From contig NW_005200902.1 in the NCBI RefSeq assembly GCF_000372725.1, positions 146,662 to 210,661 of the forward strand: 64,000 bases of DNA, in the 5' to 3' direction. How positions within the stretch are numbered: position 1 is the first letter of the stretch; every line of letters begins with the position of its first letter. Source of the DNA: Emiliania huxleyi CCMP1516 (lineage: Eukaryota; Haptophyta; Isochrysidales; Noelaerhabdaceae). The notes below the pieces were generated by a model that saw only the letters and a program-made list of their open reading frames with translations, had not been told where the DNA came from and made no database searches. The translations under genes were made by a program, and so were the position numbers. Below are positions 8,943 through 18,016 of this stretch, piece by piece.

Positions 8943-11445
8943 CTAGCGGGTTCCGTTGGTGCTCCGGGCGTGCGCCTGCGCAAAGAGGTACGCGATGCAA
9001 GCACGGTCCGGTGCGCCATCCGGCGAGAGCCCCGACTTTGCCTTGCGTACGAACGTTGCCGCCCCGCGGCCAAGCATGTCCACGCCGGCGGTGACACCCA
9101 GCGAAGCGATCTGGTCCGCCCAGCGCTCCGGGTCGCCGAGTGTGGCCTGCAGAGGAGGCGGCGGTAGGAGAGGCCTCCCCATAAGCGCGCCAGTCACGTC
9201 CCTCAGCGACGAAGCGAGGGTGCTGAGGCCCCCGCCGCGCAGCACTGTGGCCACCCTGGGCTCGAGCGCAACTTCCGCGGCGCTCATCGCCGCCGGTCGG
9301 CCTTGCCGCTCCCACTCAAGCTCTGTGATGTACTCAACCATCCAGCACGGCTTGGGGCCTCCCCACGCGCACCGCTGCTCGAGGCCGCCAGAGAGGCGGC
9401 GTGGCGCTGTGCGCAGCAGGTCAGCCCCAAATCCCCCGAGGCCAAAGCCGCGACCGCGAGGCTCAAATCCGCAAAGTGTCTCGGGGATTACGACCACGAG
9501 CCCGCCTAGTGCGCCGAGCAGCAACAGGTTGCCTGCGGGCGGGAGGGGGTGTGCGTCGTTGGCGACCGGGCAAGGCGGCCGGGCGAAGGTGCGGCAGGGT
9601 GGGAGGGCGCCGACAAGCGTGTCCAGCTCGATGCTCGAGGGCGGGTCGCAGGCGCCCAAGCCAGAGCTGCTGCCTGCCAGGCGCAAGAGGCCCCGCCGTC
9701 GCCTCCCCCACCCGAGCGTTTCGGCGGCCAGCCCGTCCGCCTCTGGGTGCCACCAGCCGCGAGCGCGCAGCACCGCCCGGCGAGCCCACGCGCCGGCACG
9801 CACGGAGGCTAGGTGCGCCATTACAGCTGGCATCCGCCGGTGCGTGGCATACGACGCCGGTCGACCCTCGGCGAAGGCGGCCACCCTCTCCTCGGCGCTG
9901 TCGACGACATCGCCGATCGAGCGGCCGCTCGTATCGAGGTAGCGCTCGGTGTAGTGGCTGAAGAGCTCAACCGGTGCCCGGACCAGCCACGAGACGCCCG
10001 CTGCACCGCTCCCCCCAAGCGGCCTCAGCGGGTAAAGGCACTTGCCGAGGGCGGGCCAGCCCTCGCACCTCCCGAGCGGCCCGTCCTGCCCCTTTGCAGT
10101 CCACTCCTTGCGCGCGCGCTGCTTGAGCGCGTACTCGGCCGTCTGCTCCCACGTGAAGGGCTTCTTCTTCCGCCCGCCGTACCGGTACTCGTGCAGCGCC
10201 GTCGAGAAGACGTAGTAGGACAGGTTTGTCATCGCCGAGACCACCACATCGTTCATGAGGGTCTGCTCGTCCGAGTTGGAAAAGTAGGGCGCCACCGCCC
10301 ACGGCACGTATTGGCGGACCGCCTATGGCGGATGGCGCTCGGTGGCACCACAAACACCGCAGTGGGGCCAGGTGGCCGCCGGCGACCTCGGGGTGATGCA
10401 TAAACAGGTCGATGCGCCGGGCAACCTCCCCAAGCACCTGAGGGTGGACGTGTCGCACTGAAGAGACGCGTAGAGAACGGGATTGAGGCTGCGAGCGGTC
10501 CCGTATCGCACCCACGCGAGGCCGGAGCCACGCCGCGCGCCCTGCGCGTAGAAGACGCCGGCATTGAGCAATGGCAGGTCCGGCTGGACGACGAGGTTGG
10601 CGGCGCCCAGCTGCCGCTTGAGCAGAGGGTAGGGGTTTTCAAACCTGGGCAAAGAGGATGGAGGGGAGGGTTAGGATTAGGGCTGGCTTCGAGAGAAGAG
10701 GGTAGCAGTGAACCAGGCGGCGTCGGTATCGGTCTGCAGCACGTTCACGCCGTGGTTAACCGCCTGTGGGCACAGAGTTGAGATGGCGCCAGATGCCAAG
10801 CTCCACCGCCTTTAGCCGCCCGTGCTCGTGATTTTGGGTCTAGAAGGTGCACCTCTCGCACAATTGCCGCTCGGGCAGGCCCGGAGAGGCCGCTGCTGGA
10901 TACCAGTGCTAGCGCCCAGCATCTAACGGCGGCCGCCAGGCGAGCGACGAGCGCCTTGCGGACGTGGTAAAAGTAGAAGCGCAGGTCCCAATGCTTTCGG
11001 TTGCACAGCCCTTGGTTGTTTGGCCGCGATGGCGCTGTGACATGAGACGGGCAACGGAAGCGTGGGGAGATGGCTTGAGATCTCACATGCAGTTGGAGCG
11101 CACCGATCGAGGAACTCCACACGCATGCGAGCTGCGGCACTGTTCGGCGGAGCCGCGCACAACTAAAGAATGGAAGGGGGGGGGAGGTGGGACGTCTGCA
11201 CAGGCGGCCGAGGGCTCTTCGGGGAGGTTGCCTTGCAGCTGAGTCCGAGACGAAGAGGGTGTGCCGCAATCGCAGCGCCCAGAACTGCAGGACGGTGTTG
11301 AGCGCAGTGGGCGACCCGTATGGAGAGCCGTCGCCGCAGATGAGGACCAGCTCGCCCCGGTAAGCGACTTGCGCGACCACTCGCTCGAGCACCTGATGAT
11401 GCAACGAGGGCACCTCAGAGGCATCGCTAAGATTGCGAGGACGTG
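8943..11445 (-). CDS. Nucleotide-diphospho-sugar transferase-like glycosyltransferase, multi-exon
   Basis: Read on the minus strand, conserved blocks appear in order: YRGELVLICGDGSPYGSPTA and TLFVSDSA (about 11380-11240), LACVWSSSIGA (about 11125), WDLRFYFYHVRKALVARLAA (about 10990-10935), VNVLQTDTDAAWF (about 10755-10705), LPLLNAGVFYAQGA (about 10575-10535), ARRIDLFMHHPEV, then a long terminal exon (10307-8943). The TDTDAAWF and NAGVFYA motifs match the DxD and acceptor-side motifs of the nucleotide-diphospho-sugar transferase family (PF03407-like). Exons are separated by short spacers like those in other genes here. The start is unresolved; bases 11446-11817 may hold a first exon with a membrane anchor. 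A Golgi glycan role is inferred from the family. Confidence 0.68.
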
Positions 11446-12142
11446 AGGTAGTGCGTCGGGGTCGGGGTTGAGTCTAGGTCTAGGGCTTGGGTATGGCCAC
11501 TCTCGAGCGAACCCCGGGTTGGTTGACGTCTGATCCAGTCTCATTGAAGGCAGGAAGGCGGCCGGCCGACTCAAACCACGACGGCTTGGCGCCTCCCCCA
11601 CCCTTGCCGCTGCCACTACACCAGGGGCGAGGCCGTCAAGGGTGGCCGCTGGGGTGGTGTCTGTCTGTCGCCTTGCCGGCACGGCGCGCCGCTGCGATTG
11701 GCGTGCATTTGCATGGGCTCGTCTCGCCGGAGCTCTGCCTCCTCTGGGGCTGGCGGCGGCCCGGTGGCGGACAGCGCTCGGTGCGCGGCCATGCCGGGGT
11801 GGTGAGCGTGTGATCATTTGAAATTTGCCATCAACCTTGCGTTGGCAAACTTGAGCAACCCGGCGTCACGGAGAAAGGGCAGAGGTGGGCGTCAGGAGGG
11901 AGGGGGGGGTGAGGCCTTCGATGTTATGAAACAAAACACATGTGCACAACATACGCAGATACAGACATCCCGCACACAAAACCACAGTGAGAGGGAAGAG
12001 CGGACGCCGCTCGCCGCGGAGCGATACAGCAGCGAGCCGAGCCGAAAAATTCAAATTGTTTGTGCCAGCGATTGAGAGAGAGATTTTTAGCAATACCAAA
12101 CAACTCTAACACTCACACGTCATTTGGGGCCTGGAGCCCTGT
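11446..12142. other. Spacer; possible upstream exon of the glycosyltransferase, otherwise nothing seen
   Basis: The minus-strand frame stays open through about 11500-11817, but the translation is Arg/Pro-rich and unlike a known domain. 11876-11915 is purine-rich. 11920-12130 is AT-richer than its surroundings and probably untranslated or intergenic. Confidence 0.35.
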
Positions 12143-12600
12143 TCACGCGCGCGCGAGACGTGCAGACAGGGTCGCCAGGTGAGAGCGAATGGCGCGGTTC
12201 ACGCCTCGCACAACAGAGAGAGAGATGCGCTCTGCATGGTGGGACATAAAAGAGAGCGAGTACTTGGGCGAGTAGGCCGTGCGGTCAACGCTGCCGCGCG
12301 CGACTTTGCGCGCGAGGCGGCGCAGCTTGAGAACGGCGGTGGGCGAGAAGCCGCCGCCGAACGTCTCGTGGAGCAGCAGGTTGAAGTTGTTGCGCTTGAC
12401 AAAGATCGCGTCGTGGTAGAAACCGCGATGCGCCTTGACGTAGCCGTGGCCGGTCTTGGGGAGAAGGGTTGGCCGGGCTGCCCGCGCGCCTTGCAGCCCA
12501 TGTTTAGGCGGCGGGCCTTCTCTTCGGTGTTGCCGAAGGCGTATGAGTGGCCAACGGAGGCGGGCGTGCCGCCACTCGAGGCGTTGCCAATGAGTGAGTG
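12143..12600 (-). CDS. Hypothetical protein, apparently frame-broken
   Basis: The minus-strand translation has a natural-looking composition: SYAFGNTEEKARRLNMGCKA, then in a second frame TGHGYVKAHRGFYHDAIFVK, NNFNLLLHETFGGGFSP and AYSPKYSLSFMSHHAERI, with a stop near 12143. The switch occurs around 12455-12470 without a clear splice pair, so it is a one-base frameshift, a sequencing error or a very short intron. The family is not recognised. Upstream, minus-strand reading passes into a CA microsatellite, so the 5' end is undefined. Confidence 0.45.
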
Positions 12601-12732
12601 AGCCTGAGGCGCGCTGCGCCGCGGGTTTGCACGTCGGAGCACACCTCTGCTTCTCTCCGCAAGATATGAAGGAGGGCAACTCAACCACGTCCACTTCCCT
12701 CCCCCTCCCTCCCAACAACGCAGCGCAGGCCC

Positions 12733-12733
12733 G

Positions 12734-12796
<63 letters not shown>
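12733..12796. repeat. CA dinucleotide microsatellite
   Basis: An almost pure (CA)n run of about 30 units. It gives His-Thr or Cys-Val repeats in every frame and is not coding. Confidence 0.97.
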
Positions 12797-12799
<3 letters not shown>

Positions 12800-12999
12800 A
12801 CACAACATAGCGAACACACACGCGCACGCACGGACCGCGGACACTAGAGTAGTTCGCGGACACCAGTAGTACTAGCGGACACTGCGAGCCGCGGCTGCGC
12901 TGAGGCGACTCTGTGCCACTGCCAGCCCAAGATAGCCCAGTGCACGCCGCAACGCTAACGCGACGGCCGAAGCGCCCAAACTCCGCCGAGGGAGCTCGT

Positions 13000-13123
13000 T
13001 CAGAAGAATTTGCCCGAACGTTCGCGCCGCGCCTGCTCCTTCTTGGAGATCAGGCGCAGGCTCGCAGCCACGGGCTTGGCCTTCTTCTCCTTCGCCTTCA
13101 GGAACTCGAGGCTCTCCTTGTAC
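13000..13123 (-). CDS. Last exon of an unidentified small gene
   Basis: On the minus strand a clean acceptor CCGCCCTCAG (ending at 13124) is followed by an exon reading YKESLEFLKAKEKKAKPVAA and ending GKFF, with stop at 13002-13000. It is Lys/Arg-rich and helical. No upstream exon could be joined confidently; it probably lies between 13200 and 13386, next to the divergent esterase start. No family assigned. Confidence 0.4.
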
Positions 13124-13386
13124 CTGAGGGCGGAAGAACACGGGGCGGCAGATATGCGAGACGAGGGGGCGATGCGTTGGGGCGGGGGAGGAGAGTCGAT
13201 TCGATTATACAGGCGTGACACAGCTGTGAGCGCTGTCAGAGCGGTGTTTCGACACCGATATCGTTCGAGGAAACGCTGATTCAAAACACTGAAGAAATAC
13301 CCGAGCGCCGCCGGGAAGCCCTCTCGTCCGCGTGCAGCCAACCAGCTGCAGTGCGGCCGTCTGCCGTTTGACGAGAGCGGTGGGAC

Positions 13387-14208
13387 ATGCGACCCGTCTT
13401 CACGCTCTTCGGCGACTCCATCACGCAGTTCTCCTTTGGCCCCGGCGGCTGGGGCGCCGCGCTGGCAAACGACTGGCAGCGCCACGCAGACATCCGGCTG
13501 CGCGGATACTCGGGCTACAATACGCGCTGGGCGTTGCATCTGTTGCCGCATCTATTCCCGAGCGGCGGGCGCCCTGAGGACACGCCCGCGCTGGTCGTCG
13601 TCTTTCTTGGAGCGAACGACGCCACGAGGCCGCCGCCCCTGAGGCTCCAGCCAGAGCAGTCGAGCCGACAGCACGTGCCGCTCGAAGAGTATCGGCGCAA
13701 CTTGGTCTCCATCATCGGCGCGATCCGCGAGTGTGGGGACGGCTCGGCACGCGTGCTGCTCCTCAGCCCTCCGCCGTGCGACGACGTCGCGTGGGCGCAG
13801 CACTGCTCGACGACGTACGGACTGGATCCGGCCTCGGAGCCGAATCGCAACTTCGAGACGACGCAGCAATATGCGGCGGCGGCGCTCGAGGTTGCGGCGG
13901 AGGAGGGCGTGCCGGCGGCGGACGTGCACGCCGCCTTCCTGCGAGAGGAGTGGAAGGACCTCCTCGCAGACGGCCTGCACCCAAACGCGCGAGGGAATGC
14001 GGCGATCGCCGCTTGCGTCCTCGAGGCGATCGGACGGCACTTCCCCGAGCTGCAGCCGACGCAGACCGCTCCCAGCGCGCTGCCATCCAAGCAGCGGGCG
14101 CACCGCGGATTTGACCGGCGGCTCGGGATCGACTTTCCGGACCACAAGGCGATCGATGCCTCCGATCCGGGAGCGACTTTCGACAAGTGGCAGCGGCGCA
14201 AGCCCTGA
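13387..14208 (+). CDS. SGNH/GDSL esterase, isoamyl acetate-hydrolysing esterase (IAH1)-like
   Basis: An uninterrupted 273-codon gene. Block I is FGDSIT (Gly9, Asp10, catalytic Ser11), block II lies around GYSGYNT (40-46), block III is GANDA (75-79), and block V is DGLHPN with Asp195 and His198. That is a complete SGNH catalytic set, and the length suits the IAH1 family (about 240-275 residues). No signal peptide is evident, so a cytosolic esterase acting on short esters is likely. It has a basic C-terminal extension ending KWQRRKP. It is one of the few intronless genes here. Confidence 0.92.
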   Translation: MRPVFTLFGDSITQFSFGPGGWGAALANDWQRHADIRLRGYSGYNTRWALHLLPHLFPSGGRPEDTPALVVVFLGANDATRPPPLRLQPEQSSRQHVPLEEYRRNLVSIIGAIRECGDGSARVLLLSPPPCDDVAWAQHCSTTYGLDPASEPNRNFETTQQYAAAALEVAAEEGVPAADVHAAFLREEWKDLLADGLHPNARGNAAIAACVLEAIGRHFPELQPTQTAPSALPSKQRAHRGFDRRLGIDFPDHKAIDASDPGATFDKWQRRKP

Positions 14209-14671
14209 CACGAGCGAGAATGCAAGACAAAACCTTGGCCCTTCTCTCTCTATCTCCTCCCGGAGTCCCGCGACCTCCTGCTCTCGCCGCGGGCCCTCGG
14301 GCCGCCAGAGACAGAGCCGGAAGAGAGTGAGTTTTATGTGAGTGGAGCGACCCGCCCATGACTCGCGCATGAAAGATGATGGCCCAGCTCTTCTCACTTC
14401 TCTCTTCTCTGGAATAAAGATTCTGGTTTCTTGCTATAAACGCGCCCGACCCGAAAGAGACCCCCGCAGCACATATGACGCACAGGACAAAAACAACCGA
14501 CAAACACACGAGACCGGTCACACAAATACTTACATGCTCTTTCGGGCGCTCCGTGGCGCGTGCGGCACGTGGGACTGCGGCGCCGCTGATCCGGGAACCC
14601 ACACTATGCCGCTCTCCTCGCGAGGCCTCACTCCTGCGAAGAGGCGCGACGGCCGGGCGGCGGGGCGGGGC

Positions 14672-16711
14672 TCAGGCAGCGAGGGGCTTGAAGGCGATGC
14701 CCCACATGTCGTCCTGCGCCATCTGCTGCCGCCGCATGAACTCGTCGCGGTCCTCGTACACCGTCCGGCCTTGCTCTGCCGACTGCTTGACGATCCAGTG
14801 CGCACGCTCCATCTGGGCAACCTCGTAGGCCCGAAGAGCCGCAACCACCTCCTCGGCGGTCGTCGCGCCGCGCAGGGCTGCCGCCAAGCGGTACGCCCCC
14901 TCGAAGGACGTGTTTGCGCCTTGGCCGAGCGACGGGATCATCGCGTGGAAGGCGTCGCCGAGCAGCGTGACTGGCAGGCCCGCCTATGGGAAGGGTCCTG
15001 GAAGGGTCCTGGACCGCTCCTGGAAGGTGCCCACCAGGCTGCCTCGGCAGGCCCGCCTCGCCGTCGCCCCCCGCCCACGGAATGGCAACCTTGCCGCTGC
15101 CGTCGACGAGCGGAACCCTGTCGGCGACCTGTGGACGGCATGTGACGGGGGCGGCGTGGCCACAGCAAAACAGGCGGCTCCCCGCCTCCGCTCGAGGAGC
15201 ACCTCCTCGGCGAATCTCGGCGAACCTCGGCGAGTCTCGGCGCATCTCGGCGAATCTCGGCGAGTCTCGGCGAATCTCGGCTAGTCTCGGCCCTCCGCTC
15301 GAGGATCGCCTCCTCGGGAGTCCTCTCGAGGACGGGCAGCAGCTTGTACACGTCGGAGAACTGGGCCACCAGGTACTCCTACAGACTCTCGGGCAGTCTC
15401 CCAGCGGTCTCGGGCAAGTCTCCGCCGGCCTGCGGGCGAGCGAGGGCTCTCCTTGACGGAAGAGAAGTCGCCACGCACCTGCGGGAGGGCACGGGGAAGG
15501 GGACGGGAAGGGTCCGGGAAGGGTTTGGGTGGCTCGGGGAAGGCTCTAGGGAAGGCTCGGGGACAGTGGCAGCCGGGTCGCGCGCCAAGCCGCTCTTGGC
15601 GATGGCCTCGTCCGTGGCAAAGGCGGACCAGTAGAGCTCGCCCTCGGACAGGTGGGTAAGGAAGCCAACCTTGCCCGCGCCAGCCGACATGGAGCAGGAG
15701 CCCGCCTGCAGCAGGCGCTCCTCGTAGGGGATGATCGACCGCCTACGACTCGGAGGGACACACGGTGCCATGGGAGGCACGCTCGCCTCGCCGCACCAGG
15801 AGGGCCGGCCCGCCAGATGGTGCGCCCGGCGTCGCGCGGAGCCCCGTCGCCAACCAGCTGCTGGCGGAGGGCCGAGTTGATTCCGTCGGCGCCAACCAGC
15901 AGGTCGAAGTGTGCGCTCTCCGCGCCGCCCTCGGAGCGCTCGAAGTGCGCCGTCACGCCGCCTCCAGCCGGCTGGGAGACGCGGGGCGGCGGCGGGGGTG
16001 TTGGAGGGGCGGTGGGCGGGGGGAAGGAAAGGGGTGAGGGCGTGCGAGGGGAGCGGTGGGGTGTGCGAGAGCTGCAGTAGGAAGGGTGGAGAGAAGGGCG
16101 GTGGCGGGGAGGGGAGGGCGGCGACGGTGGGCGGCGACACGGTGGAGAGGCGGCGGAGAGTTGAGCGGAAACGGGACAGGAGGGGAGGCGGGGGTGCCAG
16201 GGGTGCCTAGGAGGCGTCTCGGAAGTGTCTCGGAAGTGTCCGGTCGCACCTCGACTTTGGTCAGCTGTCGATCGAGGTGGATGATTCCCTCGGGCAGGCG
16301 CGCGGCGAGAACCTTCTGCAGCTTCGACCAGCGCACGTTCGCCATCGGGTGCCCGTACGTCGAGGGGAACCGCCGCGGGTCGCCCGTCGGGTTGGGCAGC
16401 TTGGTTAGCCCGTCCGCACTCGTCACCTCGATGTGCTGTGTCGTGGATCCGGCCCGCAGGACGTGCGCCGAGAGGCCCGGGTCGATCGCCTCCAGAGCAG
16501 ACAGCCCGTTTGGCCACAGCGTGAGCCCCGTGCCCGCCTGCGGCGACAGCTTTGGCGCCCGCTCAAAGACCTCCGCCTCGATGCCAACCTTGCGCAGCGC
16601 GTTGCAGCAGGCGAGCCCGCCGAGCCCGCCCCCAATCACGCCGGCGCGCAGGGCCGCGGCGGGGGTGGCGAGAAGGAGAAGGAGAAGGAGCGATGGCGAA
16701 GGCAGGTTCAT
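14672..16711 (-). CDS. FAD-dependent monooxygenase with N-terminal signal sequence, multi-exon
   Basis: It starts MNLPSPSLLLLLLLATPAAA, a signal-type leader, then at once the Rossmann motif GVIGGGLGGLACC with ER (VFER) after the second strand. Later come LLVGADGINSALRQQLVG (DG motif, about 15895-15840), KVGFLTHLSEGELYWSAF (about 15670-15615), EYLVAQFSDVYKLLPVLERT (about 15370-15310), and the flavin GD motif LLGDAFHAMIPSLGQGANTS (about 14968-14909). The stop is at 14672. This order is that of FAD_binding_3 monooxygenases (zeaxanthin epoxidase/salicylate-hydroxylase type). Two introns are well defined: 14984-15056 (GC-AG, 73 nt) and 15203-15309 (GC-AG, 107 nt). Both have the downstream exon start copied at the donor. 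Others near 15380-15440, 15480-15570, 15740-15840 and 15970-16240 are less certain. Substrate unknown; the leader suggests plastid or secretory targeting. Confidence 0.82.
15203..15309 (-). repeat. Intron with CCGAGA(T/C)NNN decanucleotide array
   Basis: A 107-nt intron of the monooxygenase. On the coding strand it consists of about eight units of CCGAGATTCG-like decanucleotides, between near-identical copies of GAGGAGGYGMTCCTCGAGCG at its two ends. Confidence 0.8.
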
Positions 16712-16921
16712 CGGAGGCCGGCCACTTGAGCGAGCGCCAACTCAACTCTTGGCATAAAAGAGATCTCACGTAATTTCTTTTCGAGGCTGCGGCGTCGTCC
16801 AGTTTCCCACATACATTGCCGCCTTCGGGGGTCCTTGGTTAGCCACAGTGGAGAGCGCGGCGACGGGAAGTGAGGAGCGCCACGGTGCACACGGCTGCGG
16901 CCATCCGACACTGTCGAGGAA
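16712..16921. promoter_or_regulatory. Divergent spacer between monooxygenase and methyltransferase
   Basis: The two start codons face away from each other 210 bp apart, so the spacer must hold both 5' leaders and probably a bidirectional promoter. No TATA-like box stands out. Confidence 0.45.
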
Positions 16922-17719
16922 ATGGACCTGCCGACGCCACACGCGACTTCAAACGGCGGGAGGATGACGAACAACAAGAAGGGCATGGAGATGTCCACGA
17001 CGAGTCCGCTTTTTGACGAATGGGTGCAAGCGTTCGACGGCATCCACCCGCTCGTCGACATCGGCTGCGCGTGGGGTAAGAATGTCTTCGAAGCCGCGAA
17101 GGTCCTCGCCAATACTCGCGGCCCGCCGGCCGCGACCGCGGTGCGTGTGATGGCGTGCGACTGCGACGAGGCACATCTCGCCTACACTCGCGCGCACGCG
17201 CCGCCGGACGTCGCGACTGCATTTGCGCGGGTCCCGGATGCGCCGCCCGCGGTGACGGCGAGCAGCATTCTCATAGGAGAGGTGCTGCATTTCGTCGAGG
17301 GCCATGCTATCGACAAGACTCTGGCGTGGGCGCACGACGCGCTCGTGCCGGGCGGCGTGCTCTGTCTCACCGCCGGGACTCCCTGGGCGAAATTCGTGCC
17401 CGGCGCGTCCGGAATGTGCCCGATCCAGGCGGTGGCGCAGAGTTTGTGGGAGGCCAACCAAGGCAAGGACTGGCCGGGCTCGCAAGGCGTCAACCATCAA
17501 GAACTCATGGCCGGCGCCTCGCTCTTCAATATGCCAAACGACCAACTGCCCACGTACCTCCACCCCATCGCTGCCGAAGATCTTTCACGCGCGTGCGAGC
17601 GCGCAGGGTTCGAGGTCTTGCTCAAGCGCGAGCAGATCCACCCGGGCTGGCCGCCCGCGAGCGCGAACAACGGCCGCGAGAACGCGCAAGTCGTCGCGCG
17701 GAAGGTTGTACGTGCTTGA
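16922..17719 (+). CDS. Class I SAM-dependent methyltransferase
   Basis: Single exon, 265 codons. Motif I is VDIGCAWG (45-52), the acidic end of strand 2 is ACDCDE, and motif IV-like segment ILIGEVLHFVEGHAIDKTL is followed by LVPGGVLCLTAGTPWAKFVP (motif VI region). The order fits a Rossmann-fold methyltransferase. The target is not evident. There is no leader peptide. It is intronless, unlike its divergent neighbour. Confidence 0.8.
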   Translation: MDLPTPHATSNGGRMTNNKKGMEMSTTSPLFDEWVQAFDGIHPLVDIGCAWGKNVFEAAKVLANTRGPPAATAVRVMACDCDEAHLAYTRAHAPPDVATAFARVPDAPPAVTASSILIGEVLHFVEGHAIDKTLAWAHDALVPGGVLCLTAGTPWAKFVPGASGMCPIQAVAQSLWEANQGKDWPGSQGVNHQELMAGASLFNMPNDQLPTYLHPIAAEDLSRACERAGFEVLLKREQIHPGWPPASANNGRENAQVVARKVVRA

Positions 17720-18016
17720 TGAGATGTGCCCATGCAGGATAACTTCCCCCCCCCTTGGTTGTACCAATTAGTTTATGTTAGATTTGTTTGGCATTGCTAA
17801 ACTTCTCTCATGACTTCTCTTTTGTCATACTTCAAGCAGCTTTGGTAGCTTTCACAGCACAGGTCACAGGTCACTTGGAGCACTTGGAGTGCAGTCGGCA
17901 ACCGCACGCCCAGGACCTGGCATATTTTTTTTAAAACCAGCTGGAGTTCGCCTTCGCAAAGGACGCCAGGAGCTCAGGTTCTGTGAGCCGCGCCCGAAGC
18001 ACGCTCCAACACTCCG